Below are positions 8,778-17,260 of a stretch of 64,000 nt of DNA, piece after piece. Every line of letters starts with the position of its first letter. Positions within the stretch are counted from its first letter, which is position 1. The notes beneath the pieces were generated by a model. The model was not told where the DNA came from. It saw only the letters and a program-made list of their open reading frames with translations, and did no database searches. The position numbers and the translations under genes are program-made. Origin of the DNA: JAIROC01 sp031553535 (GTDB lineage: Bacteria > Bacteroidota > Bacteroidia > Bacteroidales > WCHB1-69); contig JAVBLM010000002.1 of the NCBI GenBank assembly GCA_031553535.1, positions 62,001-126,000 of the forward strand, in the 5' to 3' direction.

Positions 8778-10289
8778 TTATTCGAGAGAAACAACTTCCA
8801 AATCTATCGTTTTACTATTACCGGTTGCGATCAATAATTTGTTTCCTTCTTGTAGTAAAATGCGTCGGTAGCATTTCTCTATTTTTCCGGTTTTATCTGT
8901 CAAACATATTTCTTCTGTCTTGTTTCCATTAGAAAGTTTGTTACAAACAAGTACCGCCTCTTTGCTATTGTTTCCATTGAAAGTAGCATCATCTCCCTTT
9001 TTCTGGTATCTTTTCGTACTTTCGTTAAATAGATAATAAACATGATTCCCCATAGAGAAAATACCGCACGAGAGGTATCTTTGTTGGTTCGACTTTTGAA
9101 AGCGATTATATACATCGTAATTTTCTATAGCACCGTCCTTGTTAGCAAAAGCAGTCATAATAGCACCTTTCATGTAAAATGGCATTCTGCTTCCGGCGTT
9201 ATCAAATATTATTGATGCTACCTGTTCACTGACTATGGCAATTTCTCCATTCTCCAATTCTTCTATTCCTTTAATTATCATGCCATAATCATATTTTGAC
9301 GGGATAGTACCTATTATTGGCGCTACCGCTTTGGATCTGGTATCCATTTTAGGGATTTCGGAAATGGTATTGTTGGTTATTTCAAATTTCTCCGCATCCA
9401 CTATAACAGTTTGCAGATGTGTGGGATGTGATTCCGCATCTTCGGAAAAAAGGCAAGCAAAGAAAAGATTACCATTCCTCAAAGCCTTATTACCTACATC
9501 TGATAAGGTTCTTTTATTTAAGGGGATAGAAATATGGTCGTTTTCATCTTCGCTTACGCGCGTCAGATCCACATAGGTCATCTGGTCAGGAGAACGTTTA
9601 TTCTTTGGTGCTGATGTAAAGGAAAGATAAATCTTGCCGTCGTTGGTAGTGGCAATTTCTTGCAGGCCAAATGTTTCATTACTCAACTGTAAACTTTTGG
9701 TTACTTTCCAAATAAATTCCCCTTCCTGATTCATCACAAAAGCATGGAATTCATCAAATTTATCACCGGTGTTTTCAGCCATAAATACCACACCGTACTT
9801 GGTGCCATCAGGAGAAGATGATGCATAATACCAGGGATTCCATGATGGCGTTTTTACTTTTGCTAACGTTTTATTTCCTATAAAAGCGCCTGTCTTTTTG
9901 TTATAGCGTTTGAGGATAATATTCATCTCCTTGTTTTTCTTGTCGTAATTATCACAAATAACCCCTATCTGGTTTTCGGTGTAATGTACAGAACGATAGG
10001 TGTCTCCTTTGTCAAAAGATAATGTTGCCGTTTTTATGGTAGTCAAATCTTTATTGACAATGAAATATTTTATACTCTCATTTCTGGTAAGAGCTTTAGT
10101 ATCCCAGTATATGGAACGAAAGAACACATAATAGTTTTGTTCATCCTGATCGACAACATAATTGTTGGGAAAATCCGACATTTTTTCTGCTGCACCATTT
10201 TTACTTAATGTGATTTTTTTATTTTCTAACGTTTGTGCATTAGCAAACCCCAGCATAAGAATAAAGGAAAATAAGAAAATTCTTTTCAT
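8778..10289 (-). CDS. Secreted protein of unknown function
   Basis: 503 residues with a clear Sec signal peptide (MKRIFLFSFILMLGFANA) and predicted cleavage before Gln (AQTLEN). The rest is strand-rich with recurring patterns such as SPDGTKYGVVFMA, NDGKIYLSFTS and NGNLFFACLF, which suggests a beta-propeller, but I do not recognise a named family. No C-terminal T9SS sorting domain and no lipobox, so probably periplasmic or outer-membrane associated. It stands alone in transcription. Confidence 0.7.
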   Translation of the reverse strand: MKRIFLFSFILMLGFANAQTLENKKITLSKNGAAEKMSDFPNNYVVDQDEQNYYVFFRSIYWDTKALTRNESIKYFIVNKDLTTIKTATLSFDKGDTYRSVHYTENQIGVICDNYDKKNKEMNIILKRYNKKTGAFIGNKTLAKVKTPSWNPWYYASSSPDGTKYGVVFMAENTGDKFDEFHAFVMNQEGEFIWKVTKSLQLSNETFGLQEIATTNDGKIYLSFTSAPKNKRSPDQMTYVDLTRVSEDENDHISIPLNKRTLSDVGNKALRNGNLFFACLFSEDAESHPTHLQTVIVDAEKFEITNNTISEIPKMDTRSKAVAPIIGTIPSKYDYGMIIKGIEELENGEIAIVSEQVASIIFDNAGSRMPFYMKGAIMTAFANKDGAIENYDVYNRFQKSNQQRYLSCGIFSMGNHVYYLFNESTKRYQKKGDDATFNGNNSKEAVLVCNKLSNGNKTEEICLTDKTGKIEKCYRRILLQEGNKLLIATGNSKTIDLEVVSLE

Positions 10290-10394
10290 AACATATAAAT
10301 TTAAGAGTAATTATTCTTTTGCGAAGATACAAAAAATAATTATATAATGGGAAATAATGTTTTTATTGCAATTCTTTTTACTTGTTTATTTATA

Positions 10395-10632
10395 ACAGAA
10401 GTTATACAAGTTAAATTAAGTTACAGGAAGTTATAATTATCACCATGAACATCTTCCTATTGTATTGATAAACATATTTAATCCTCCGGGTTGTAAGTCT
10501 GTGGTTATCTAGTAGCCACGGGTTCTCTTCGTTTACCTGTGGTTATTAATATTCAACTCTACGAGTTGCCGGTATATACAAATGAAATTACAAAAAGAAA
10601 TTTTTCACTATAGTTTTCCCCGTAACTTCTAC
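10395..10632. repeat. Family A inverted-terminus element (copy A1)
   Basis: Begins ACAGAAGTTATACAAG and includes TTACAGGAAGTTATAA; ends CGTAACTTCT, the inverse of the beginning. The roughly 240-bp interior has no open frame I would credit. It fills the gap between the secreted protein and the glutaminyl cyclase, ending 4 bases from the stop of the latter. Confidence 0.6.
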
Positions 10633-10635
10633 TAT

Positions 10636-11640
10636 TTATTTTTCACTGTAAATAGTAGACAAAACAACTATACCAACTGCAGATAAGGTTTCCTTGTTAA
10701 TATTATCCATATTATCATTCATTGTATGCCAGTATTTATTGAATCCTGTACCTGAAGAGGGATTCCATTCTATAATATCAATAGTTGGAATGTTCCGTAT
10801 CTTATTAATGTATAAATGGTCATCAATAATAGGGTTGGTTTCCGTATTTTGAAAATAGGATGAAAAGCCCAACATACCGGCCCTATTCCATATTTTATCA
10901 ACTATATCAGGAGCATATTGACGGGAAAAACCCTCCTTTGTAAATTGTGCATTCTCTCCCCCCACCATATCCAACAGGACGCCATATTGGGCTCTGTAAT
11001 TTTTTATATGCGGGTCTTTTGCCCATGCTTGTGATCCCAGGCACCAATTTTCCCCGGTATATGAAAAACGTTCGCCTTCAGGTTCCCCGTAATCTTCCAG
11101 ATCGAAAAAGATAATATCAATTCCTATTTGTGGAGATTTCAACTGTAGCTGGCGTGCGATTTCCAATAACACTCCGACACCACTTGCACCGTCATTAGCT
11201 CCATCAATAGGGGTACGGTGGTTGTTGGGGTCAGGATCATGATCGGCATAAGGCCGCGAATCCCAATGTGCAGCTAATAAAACACGCTTACGTACATCCG
11301 GATTGAAGATTCCTATAATATTTTGCCCCTGCAAGAGTGTTCCATTGTAAGCTTTTATTGCTAACGGTTGGGCAATAATTGTATCTGCATAGCTTCCTAG
11401 TTTGTTTATTAAGAATTTTGCACATTCCTTATGCGCTTTTGTATTGGGAACGCGAGGCCCGAAATCAACCTGTTGCTTGACAAACAGATATGCTGAATCT
11501 TTATTGAAATCAGGAGCCTGAATGGTTACTTGCTTTTGTGTATCCTGTTTTATCGTATCCTGCCTGGGCGATTCATTGCAAGCCGGTAATAAAATTGATA
11601 ATGTTGTTATTCCAAATATATATTTAAATAGATTCTTCAT
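10636..11640 (-). CDS. Glutaminyl-peptide cyclotransferase (M28 fold), lipoprotein
   Basis: 334 residues. The signal peptide ends in a lipobox (ILLPAC), so it is probably anchored in an envelope membrane. The zinc/active region reads AAHWDSRPYADHDPDPNNHR, IDGANDGASGVGVL, FFDLEDYG and IIDDHLYIN, then WHTMNDNMDNI. This pattern follows the type II glutaminyl cyclase of Porphyromonas gingivalis more closely than M28 aminopeptidases (from memory). It should convert N-terminal Gln of exported proteins to pyroglutamate. It lies 2 bases after sufS, so co-transcribed. An aminopeptidase role is the alternative. Confidence 0.8.
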   Translation of the reverse strand: MKNLFKYIFGITTLSILLPACNESPRQDTIKQDTQKQVTIQAPDFNKDSAYLFVKQQVDFGPRVPNTKAHKECAKFLINKLGSYADTIIAQPLAIKAYNGTLLQGQNIIGIFNPDVRKRVLLAAHWDSRPYADHDPDPNNHRTPIDGANDGASGVGVLLEIARQLQLKSPQIGIDIIFFDLEDYGEPEGERFSYTGENWCLGSQAWAKDPHIKNYRAQYGVLLDMVGGENAQFTKEGFSRQYAPDIVDKIWNRAGMLGFSSYFQNTETNPIIDDHLYINKIRNIPTIDIIEWNPSSGTGFNKYWHTMNDNMDNINKETLSAVGIVVLSTIYSEK

Positions 11641-11642
11641 TC

Positions 11643-12860
11643 TTACTTTTTATTTAACATGGTGTTGGCCTTTTGCAAAGCGTCTACTAATTTATCTATA
11701 TCTTCCAAATTATTATACACTCCAAAAGATGCCCTGACTGTACCGGAAATATGTAAATAGTCAATCAGAGGCTGGGCACAATGATGTCCTGTGCGAACAG
11801 CAACTCCCATTAAATCAACCAAAGTCCCCACATCGGCGGGATGTTGGTCTTTCAGTAAAAAGGAGATAACAGCGGCTTTCTCATTTGCTGTTCCTATGAT
11901 TCTCAATCCTTCAATTTCCTGTAATCTTTCTTGTCCGTATTTTAACAATGCATTTTCATGTTCGATTATTTTTTCTAACCCGCAATCCAACATAAAATCG
12001 ATTGCAGCCATTAACCCGATAGCTCCTTCTACATTGGGAGTGCCGGCTTCAAACTTAAAAGGTAATTTATTGAAGGTTGTTTTCTGAAAAGAAACGCATT
12101 CTATCATTTCCCCTCCTCCCTGATAAGGGGGAAGTTTCTCCAGCCATTCTTCTTTCCCATAAAGGATACCGATGCCCATCGGAGCATAGATTTTATGTCC
12201 GGAGAAGCAATAAAAATCACAATTTAATGCTTGCACATCTACAATACTGCTTTTTATTCCCTGTGCTCCATCTATCAAGATAGGAACATGATGGGAATGG
12301 GCAATGTCAATCAGTTTCTTTACCGGATTTATTGTCCCCAGTACATTAGAAGCATGGGTGAGAGCAACTATTTTTGTCCGTTGTGAGAATAATTCTTTGT
12401 ATGCATCTATTTGTAATTCTCCATCCGCATTGATAGGGACAACTTTTATAACAACCCCGTATTGTTCAGCAACCAGTTGCCATGGAACGATATTCGAATG
12501 GTGTTCCATACAGGAGATAATCATTTCATCCCCCTCTTTAAAAAATGCCTTTGCAAAAGAACTTGCCACTAAGTTGATTGATTCCGTAGTCCCTTTTGTG
12601 AAAATAATTTCATGAGAATGTTTCGCTCCGATGAATGATTGTATTGTTTTTCGTGCGTTTTCAAATGTATCTGTCGCCAGCTGGCTCAATGTATGTACTC
12701 CACGATGGACATTGCTGTTGAGTTCCTCATAATAGGAATCGATTGCATTAATTACCCGTAATGGCTTTTGAGTTGTGGCTGCATTATCCAGATATACCAA
12801 GGACTTACCGTTAACGGTACGATTTAAGATAGGAAACTGTTCGCGAATATTTTCAAACAT
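11643..12860 (-). CDS. sufS: Cysteine desulfurase, SufS type
   Basis: 405 residues; a PLP enzyme that removes sulfur from cysteine for Fe-S cluster assembly. N-terminal VYLDNAATTQKP, the PLP-lysine motif FSGHKIYAPMGIG and the active-site cysteine in RTGHHCAQP mark the SufS class. SufB, SufC and SufD are not in the window, so this copy is away from the usual suf cluster. It is paired with the glutaminyl cyclase gene 2 bases downstream. Confidence 0.94.
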   Translation of the reverse strand: MFENIREQFPILNRTVNGKSLVYLDNAATTQKPLRVINAIDSYYEELNSNVHRGVHTLSQLATDTFENARKTIQSFIGAKHSHEIIFTKGTTESINLVASSFAKAFFKEGDEMIISCMEHHSNIVPWQLVAEQYGVVIKVVPINADGELQIDAYKELFSQRTKIVALTHASNVLGTINPVKKLIDIAHSHHVPILIDGAQGIKSSIVDVQALNCDFYCFSGHKIYAPMGIGILYGKEEWLEKLPPYQGGGEMIECVSFQKTTFNKLPFKFEAGTPNVEGAIGLMAAIDFMLDCGLEKIIEHENALLKYGQERLQEIEGLRIIGTANEKAAVISFLLKDQHPADVGTLVDLMGVAVRTGHHCAQPLIDYLHISGTVRASFGVYNNLEDIDKLVDALQKANTMLNKK

Positions 12861-12885
12861 ATTAAATGTATTTTCCTTTAGAATG

Positions 12886-12893
12886 CAAAATTA
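12886..12893 (-). promoter_or_regulatory. Putative sufS promoter -7 box
   Basis: TAATTTTG on the minus strand, 25 bases upstream of the sufS ATG, fits TAnnTTTG. No clear -33 element. Confidence 0.35.
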
Positions 12894-12951
12894 CATTTTT
12901 TATACGGATACCTGAGTAAAGTGAGATAAGAAAATAACATATTGATTATAC

Positions 12952-12991
12952 AACAGAAGTTATACAAGTTGAATGAAGTTACAGGAAGCGA
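12952..12991 (+). repeat. Solo family A end (copy A2)
   Basis: Reads ACAGAAGTTATACAAG then GAAGTTACAGGAAG, nearly identical to the left end of A1. No inverted partner was found nearby. The stretch 12992-13317 shows nothing else recognisable. Confidence 0.6.
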
Positions 12992-13317
12992 TCATTACCA
13001 TCTTTTCCCAGCATCTCGGAATAATATTAAAACAATTTTTCGAATGAAACATCTATCCGGTAGATATGAAATATACTTCGGATTGTTTTTTTATTGCAGG
13101 CAGCTTTTTGTTTTTGCCGGGTGGTTCCGGTTTTATAAATTGATAAGAGGGTTAGTATGTAATTTATACAGCCTTGGATAATATAGATTGTTTTTGAAGA
13201 TATCCTTTTTAAGGATGGTGAACCTTGTTTTGATTTTATACGGTAGATGAACAGATCTTCTCCAAAAGCAAATAATTGTCGGCAATAATCCATGATAGAT
13301 TCCGGGCCATGGTTTCC

Positions 13318-13580
13318 TTTCCTATAATCTTCTCATATAGATACTATGCCTTCATGTAATATCATAGCATCTTTTTCAAATAGATACTATACCAATATAT
13401 AATATTATAGCATCTTTTCGGATAGATGCTATGCTACTATGTGCTATTATAGTATCTTTCCGGATATATTTTATAATATAGTTTGTTCTTATATAATCTT
13501 TCCGAATAGATTTTAGGCCGTCATATATTCTCCTATAATCTTTATGAGTAGATTCTATACCAACATATATCCTTATAAAG
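13318..13580. repeat. 42-bp-period AT-rich tandem array (array 6)
   Basis: About six units, mostly exactly 42 bp, each beginning TAGATNCTAT and ending near ATAGNATCTTTCCGGA. GATACTAT and the later ATAGTATC form a loose dyad in each unit. The sequence differs from the other arrays, but the period is the same. Confidence 0.8.
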
Positions 13581-13589
13581 GAATAGGCC

Positions 13590-13629
13590 TATAAAAAGCA
13601 AACAATGTCAAAGCAGGCTCTGACATTGT
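13590..13629 (-). terminator. Rho-independent terminator after the S46 peptidase gene
   Basis: ACAATGTCA (13602-13610) and TGACATTGT (13621-13629) form a perfect 9-bp stem with a 10-base loop. On the minus strand it is followed by TTGCTTTTTA. It lies about 70 bases past the peptidase stop. Confidence 0.65.
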
Positions 13630-13699
13630 CGCTAAAATATTTATACCGGAATTAATTATCTGTAACGTTTATTCAGGACGAGACAGAAAAATGAAAAAT

Positions 13700-15853
13700 T
13701 TACCTTACGATTGTCATTTCATTTATTAAATTTTTCGCTCCTGCATACTTATCAATAATGAAAAGCATATACCGAACGTCCAGATTGATGCATCTTTGTA
13801 GATTTTCTTCGAAATCAATATCCCCGGACATAGCTTCGCTGTTGCCGTCAAAAGCTAATCCGATTAAATGCCCGTCCCCATTGATTACCGGAGAACCTGA
13901 ATTTCCTCCCGTAATATCATTATTGGAAATAAAACAGGCAACAATTTCTCCTTTATCATTGACATAGTTCCCGAAATCCTTTTTATTATAAAGATCTTTT
14001 AATTTTGAAGGAACAATAAACTCAGTACTTGCAGGGTCTTCTTTTTCCATTACACCTTTAAGTGTTGTATAATAATGATACGTAACACCATCTCTGGGCT
14101 CGTATTGGAGGACATTTCCATATGTTAAGCGGATGGTAGAGTTTGCATCCGGTGCCATTGCTTTGTCTTTATTCATCTGAAGGATACCGTCAACAAACAG
14201 GCGTTTTCCTTTTTCAAGGCCTTCCGCGTCTTTTTGCGCAAGAACAGATACATCCCGGTATTGATTCATGATGCTGATTCCTGTTAACATTGCCGGATCA
14301 TTTTCAAGAGCTTTAAGGTTTGGTTTTTCCATAAAAGCATTGAATTTTTCTTCCGTTGCAAATAATGATTTTGCAAATAATTGATCAACATATTTATTGA
14401 AATCGCCTTTGAATTTCTTTTCTACCATTGCAAAGAAATCAGGATAATATTCTTTATTCATATTCTTGTAAGCATATTCAAATAAAGCCACCATTACTTT
14501 CTTTTCCGTTTCAGGATTGTAATCTTTGTAAAAACCGGCTCCGGCAACTTTTAATTTTTCGGCAAGACTTTTAATTTGTGCTTGGTCATTGGTTTCCAAT
14601 ATTCCGATTAATCCCGAACATTGATAGGCAAAAAGAGGTAATTCCGGACCTGTTAATAATCCTTCCAATAGATATATTCTTGCTTCCATATACGGTTTAC
14701 GGCTACTGTATCCTGCTTGAATAAGTGGTAAAGCTTCTTTGTATTTAGCATCGGTAGCCCATTTTGTATAATCGGCCTCGATTTGTTTCTTTACTTCCAT
14801 TGTGTTTAAATTCTTTAAAGCCTTATTCTGCTCAAAAGAATATTTCCAATAATTGGAACAGCTGGCATATTTAGAAGCATATTGAATTCTTATTTTCTGG
14901 GAAGATGCCATTTCCTTACGTAGAATATTGATCTTTACGTCTCTTATTTCGTAACGTAATTTATTGGTAATATTCATTGTTTCTTCCAGACCGTATGAGG
15001 TTAAGAATCTATCGGTGGTTCCGGGGAATCCCATGATCATGGCAAAGTCGCCTTCTTTTATTCCTTTTGCGCTAACAGGAAGAAAATGTTTCGGCTTTAA
15101 TGGGACATTATCTTTTGAATAAGGAGCAGGAGAACCGTCAGGAGCCGTGTAAACTCTAAACATAGAAAAATCTGCTGTTTGACGAGGCCACATCCAGTTA
15201 TCTGTATCTCCACCGAATTTGCCCATAGAAGAAGGAGGTGCTCCTACCAATCTCACATCTTTATAAATAACATATACAAACAAAAAGAATTGATTGTTGT
15301 TAAACATGTCTGCAACATAAGCGTCATAATAATTTCCTTCCGTTGCTTTATCTGCAATCTCTTTGGAAATAGCTTTTATTGCTTCATTTCTTTCTTTTTC
15401 GGACATATCATTCTTTAGTACTCCTAATACCTGACTTGTCACATCTTCCATTCTAATTAAAATAGATGCTGTAGTTCCTTCGTTAGGTAGTTCCTGATCT
15501 TTGGATAATGCCCAGAATCCGTCTTGCAAGTAGTCATGATCCACAGTGGAATGAGCTTGAATCATGCCGTATCCGCAATGGTGATTCGTTAAGAACAGAC
15601 CTTCACCGGAAACGATTTCTCCCGTACAAAAATGACGGAATGGTTGACCTTCTCTTCCCAAACCGATAATGGCATCTTTAAGACTGCCTTTGTTTACATT
15701 ATAAATATCATCTAATTCAAGTTTAAATCCTTTCTGTTTCATTTCTTCATAGTTCTTTCCCAACATGGACAATAGCCACATGCCTTCATCTGCTAAAGAG
15801 ATGGAGATGTTGAAAAAGAAGATACTACTTAATAAAAATACTACTTTTTTCAT
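13700..15853 (-). CDS. S46 dipeptidyl peptidase, DPP7-like
   Basis: 717 residues with a Sec signal peptide (cleavage near SLA-DEG). S46 enzymes release dipeptides from the N-termini of oligopeptides in the periplasm, feeding amino-acid fermentation. The chymotrypsin-fold catalytic His is in LTNHHCGYG and the nucleophile Ser (about residue 652) in GGNSGSPV. In LAFDGN, the residue that distinguishes subfamilies is Gly (about 670); DPP7 has Gly here and DPP11 Arg, so a hydrophobic P1 preference is predicted. Length matches the family. Single gene with a terminator downstream. Confidence 0.92.
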   Translation of the reverse strand: MKKVVFLLSSIFFFNISISLADEGMWLLSMLGKNYEEMKQKGFKLELDDIYNVNKGSLKDAIIGLGREGQPFRHFCTGEIVSGEGLFLTNHHCGYGMIQAHSTVDHDYLQDGFWALSKDQELPNEGTTASILIRMEDVTSQVLGVLKNDMSEKERNEAIKAISKEIADKATEGNYYDAYVADMFNNNQFFLFVYVIYKDVRLVGAPPSSMGKFGGDTDNWMWPRQTADFSMFRVYTAPDGSPAPYSKDNVPLKPKHFLPVSAKGIKEGDFAMIMGFPGTTDRFLTSYGLEETMNITNKLRYEIRDVKINILRKEMASSQKIRIQYASKYASCSNYWKYSFEQNKALKNLNTMEVKKQIEADYTKWATDAKYKEALPLIQAGYSSRKPYMEARIYLLEGLLTGPELPLFAYQCSGLIGILETNDQAQIKSLAEKLKVAGAGFYKDYNPETEKKVMVALFEYAYKNMNKEYYPDFFAMVEKKFKGDFNKYVDQLFAKSLFATEEKFNAFMEKPNLKALENDPAMLTGISIMNQYRDVSVLAQKDAEGLEKGKRLFVDGILQMNKDKAMAPDANSTIRLTYGNVLQYEPRDGVTYHYYTTLKGVMEKEDPASTEFIVPSKLKDLYNKKDFGNYVNDKGEIVACFISNNDITGGNSGSPVINGDGHLIGLAFDGNSEAMSGDIDFEENLQRCINLDVRYMLFIIDKYAGAKNLINEMTIVR

Positions 15854-15962
15854 TTCTTGTTTACGTTATTTATTTATACTTTAATTTTTTCTTTTTAATC
15901 TGCAAAGATATAAATAAATGTCTTTCTTTTTTCTTCTAATTTATAAAGAGGTTGATACTTAT

Positions 15963-17189
15963 TTATGCGTCGTTTTCCTTAACATCCATTACATCACGGA
16001 ATACATTGCCCATAAGCATGAAACAAAGTACTAAGATCATAATGGCAAATCCTGGAATTATGGCCAGGTAAGCATAATCAAGGATAATATATCCATAATT
16101 TTCCTTTATCATTGTCCCCCATGACGGCATAGGAGGTTGAACACCGATACCCAGGAAACTTAAGCTGGCTTCTGTTAGAATTGCCGAAGCAAAATTCGCG
16201 GCAGCTACAACGATGATAGTTCCGGTAATATTAGGAATGATGTGTTTGAAGATAATAGTTAGATTGCGAAATCCCAATGCTTTTGATGCTTCTACAAATT
16301 CTTTTTCCCGAAGGCTTATAACTTGGCCGCGGACTACACGGGCAATATCAACCCACATGGTAAGTCCGATGGCAATAAATATTTGCCAGAATCCTGTTCC
16401 TAATACGAAACTGGTCGCAATAACTAATAGTAAGGTGGGAATAGACCAAACCACATTGATAAACCACATGATAACGTCATCTACAACTCCCTTGGAGTAG
16501 CCGGCAATAGCCCCCAGGAATACACCGATAATTAATGCAATGAAAACAGAAACAAATCCTACAGATAAACTAACCCTTGCTCCGATAATAAGTTGGCTTA
16601 ATACATCCCGGCCATAGCGGTCTGTCCCCAGATAATATGTTTTATTTTTGATATGTTGTTTTACTTTGTTTTGTAGTTCAACAAGTGAGAGAGTATGATT
16701 GTTATTGTCGATATCTTCGAATGTGCAATTCTTTCCGTCGAATTCAACAGTAGAACCTTCTTTAATAGGATATACCACATCGGCAAGGCTATATGGTATA
16801 ATATTATAAGGAGGAGATTCATTCAGTAATTCAACAACAATCGAATCAGCAGAGAAATGATAAGAGGATATAGGGACGGATGTATAAAAAGCAGTTTGCC
16901 CGTATAACATTTTCTTTAGGATGTTTCGTTTTTCTACAGGATGATTTTTTGAAACCTGTAACACGGAAACTTTTGACATCGGTTTCATTAACCGGATTTC
17001 TAATATCTGTTCATTCGCATAGGGAGTGCTGTCAGGAGTAATCAAATAACCTAACGTAGCGATAATTGTAACGATAACTAAAAAGCAAAGTAAAAACATG
17101 CCTTGCTTGTTCTTGCGGAATTTCCGCCAGGCAATAGCTTGTAATGATTGTGCTTTATATTTTTTCCTCCCTTGAAAGAATAAACTCAT
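15963..17189 (-). CDS. Oligopeptide-type ABC transporter permease (OppC/DppC family)
   Basis: About 408 residues from the ATG at 17189. A frame from 17216 exists, but its first codons lie inside a terminator-like hairpin. One N-terminal transmembrane segment (GMFLLCFLVIVTIIATLGYL), then a roughly 120-residue periplasmic insert, then LGTDRYGRDVLSQLIIGARV opening the permease core of five membrane segments. The EAA loop is VEASKALGFRNLTIIFKHII. The partner permease, binding protein and ATPases are not adjacent, so the rest of the importer must be elsewhere. Confidence 0.85.
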   Translation of the reverse strand: MSLFFQGRKKYKAQSLQAIAWRKFRKNKQGMFLLCFLVIVTIIATLGYLITPDSTPYANEQILEIRLMKPMSKVSVLQVSKNHPVEKRNILKKMLYGQTAFYTSVPISSYHFSADSIVVELLNESPPYNIIPYSLADVVYPIKEGSTVEFDGKNCTFEDIDNNNHTLSLVELQNKVKQHIKNKTYYLGTDRYGRDVLSQLIIGARVSLSVGFVSVFIALIIGVFLGAIAGYSKGVVDDVIMWFINVVWSIPTLLLVIATSFVLGTGFWQIFIAIGLTMWVDIARVVRGQVISLREKEFVEASKALGFRNLTIIFKHIIPNITGTIIVVAAANFASAILTEASLSFLGIGVQPPMPSWGTMIKENYGYIILDYAYLAIIPGFAIMILVLCFMLMGNVFRDVMDVKENDA

Positions 17190-17201
17190 ATAACTTTTAT
17201 A

Positions 17202-17230
17202 TAAAAAGGAAGACATGTAAACATCTTCCT
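17202..17230 (-). terminator. Terminator after the PorE-like gene
   Basis: On the minus strand GGAAGA pairs with TCTTCC across a 10-base loop and is followed by TTTTTATAT. It lies 30-60 bases past the stop of the 17261 gene and overlaps the first codons of the longest permease frame, which supports the shorter permease start. Confidence 0.55.
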
Positions 17231-17260
17231 TTCTATATGGTAATAATCAAACTACTTTTA

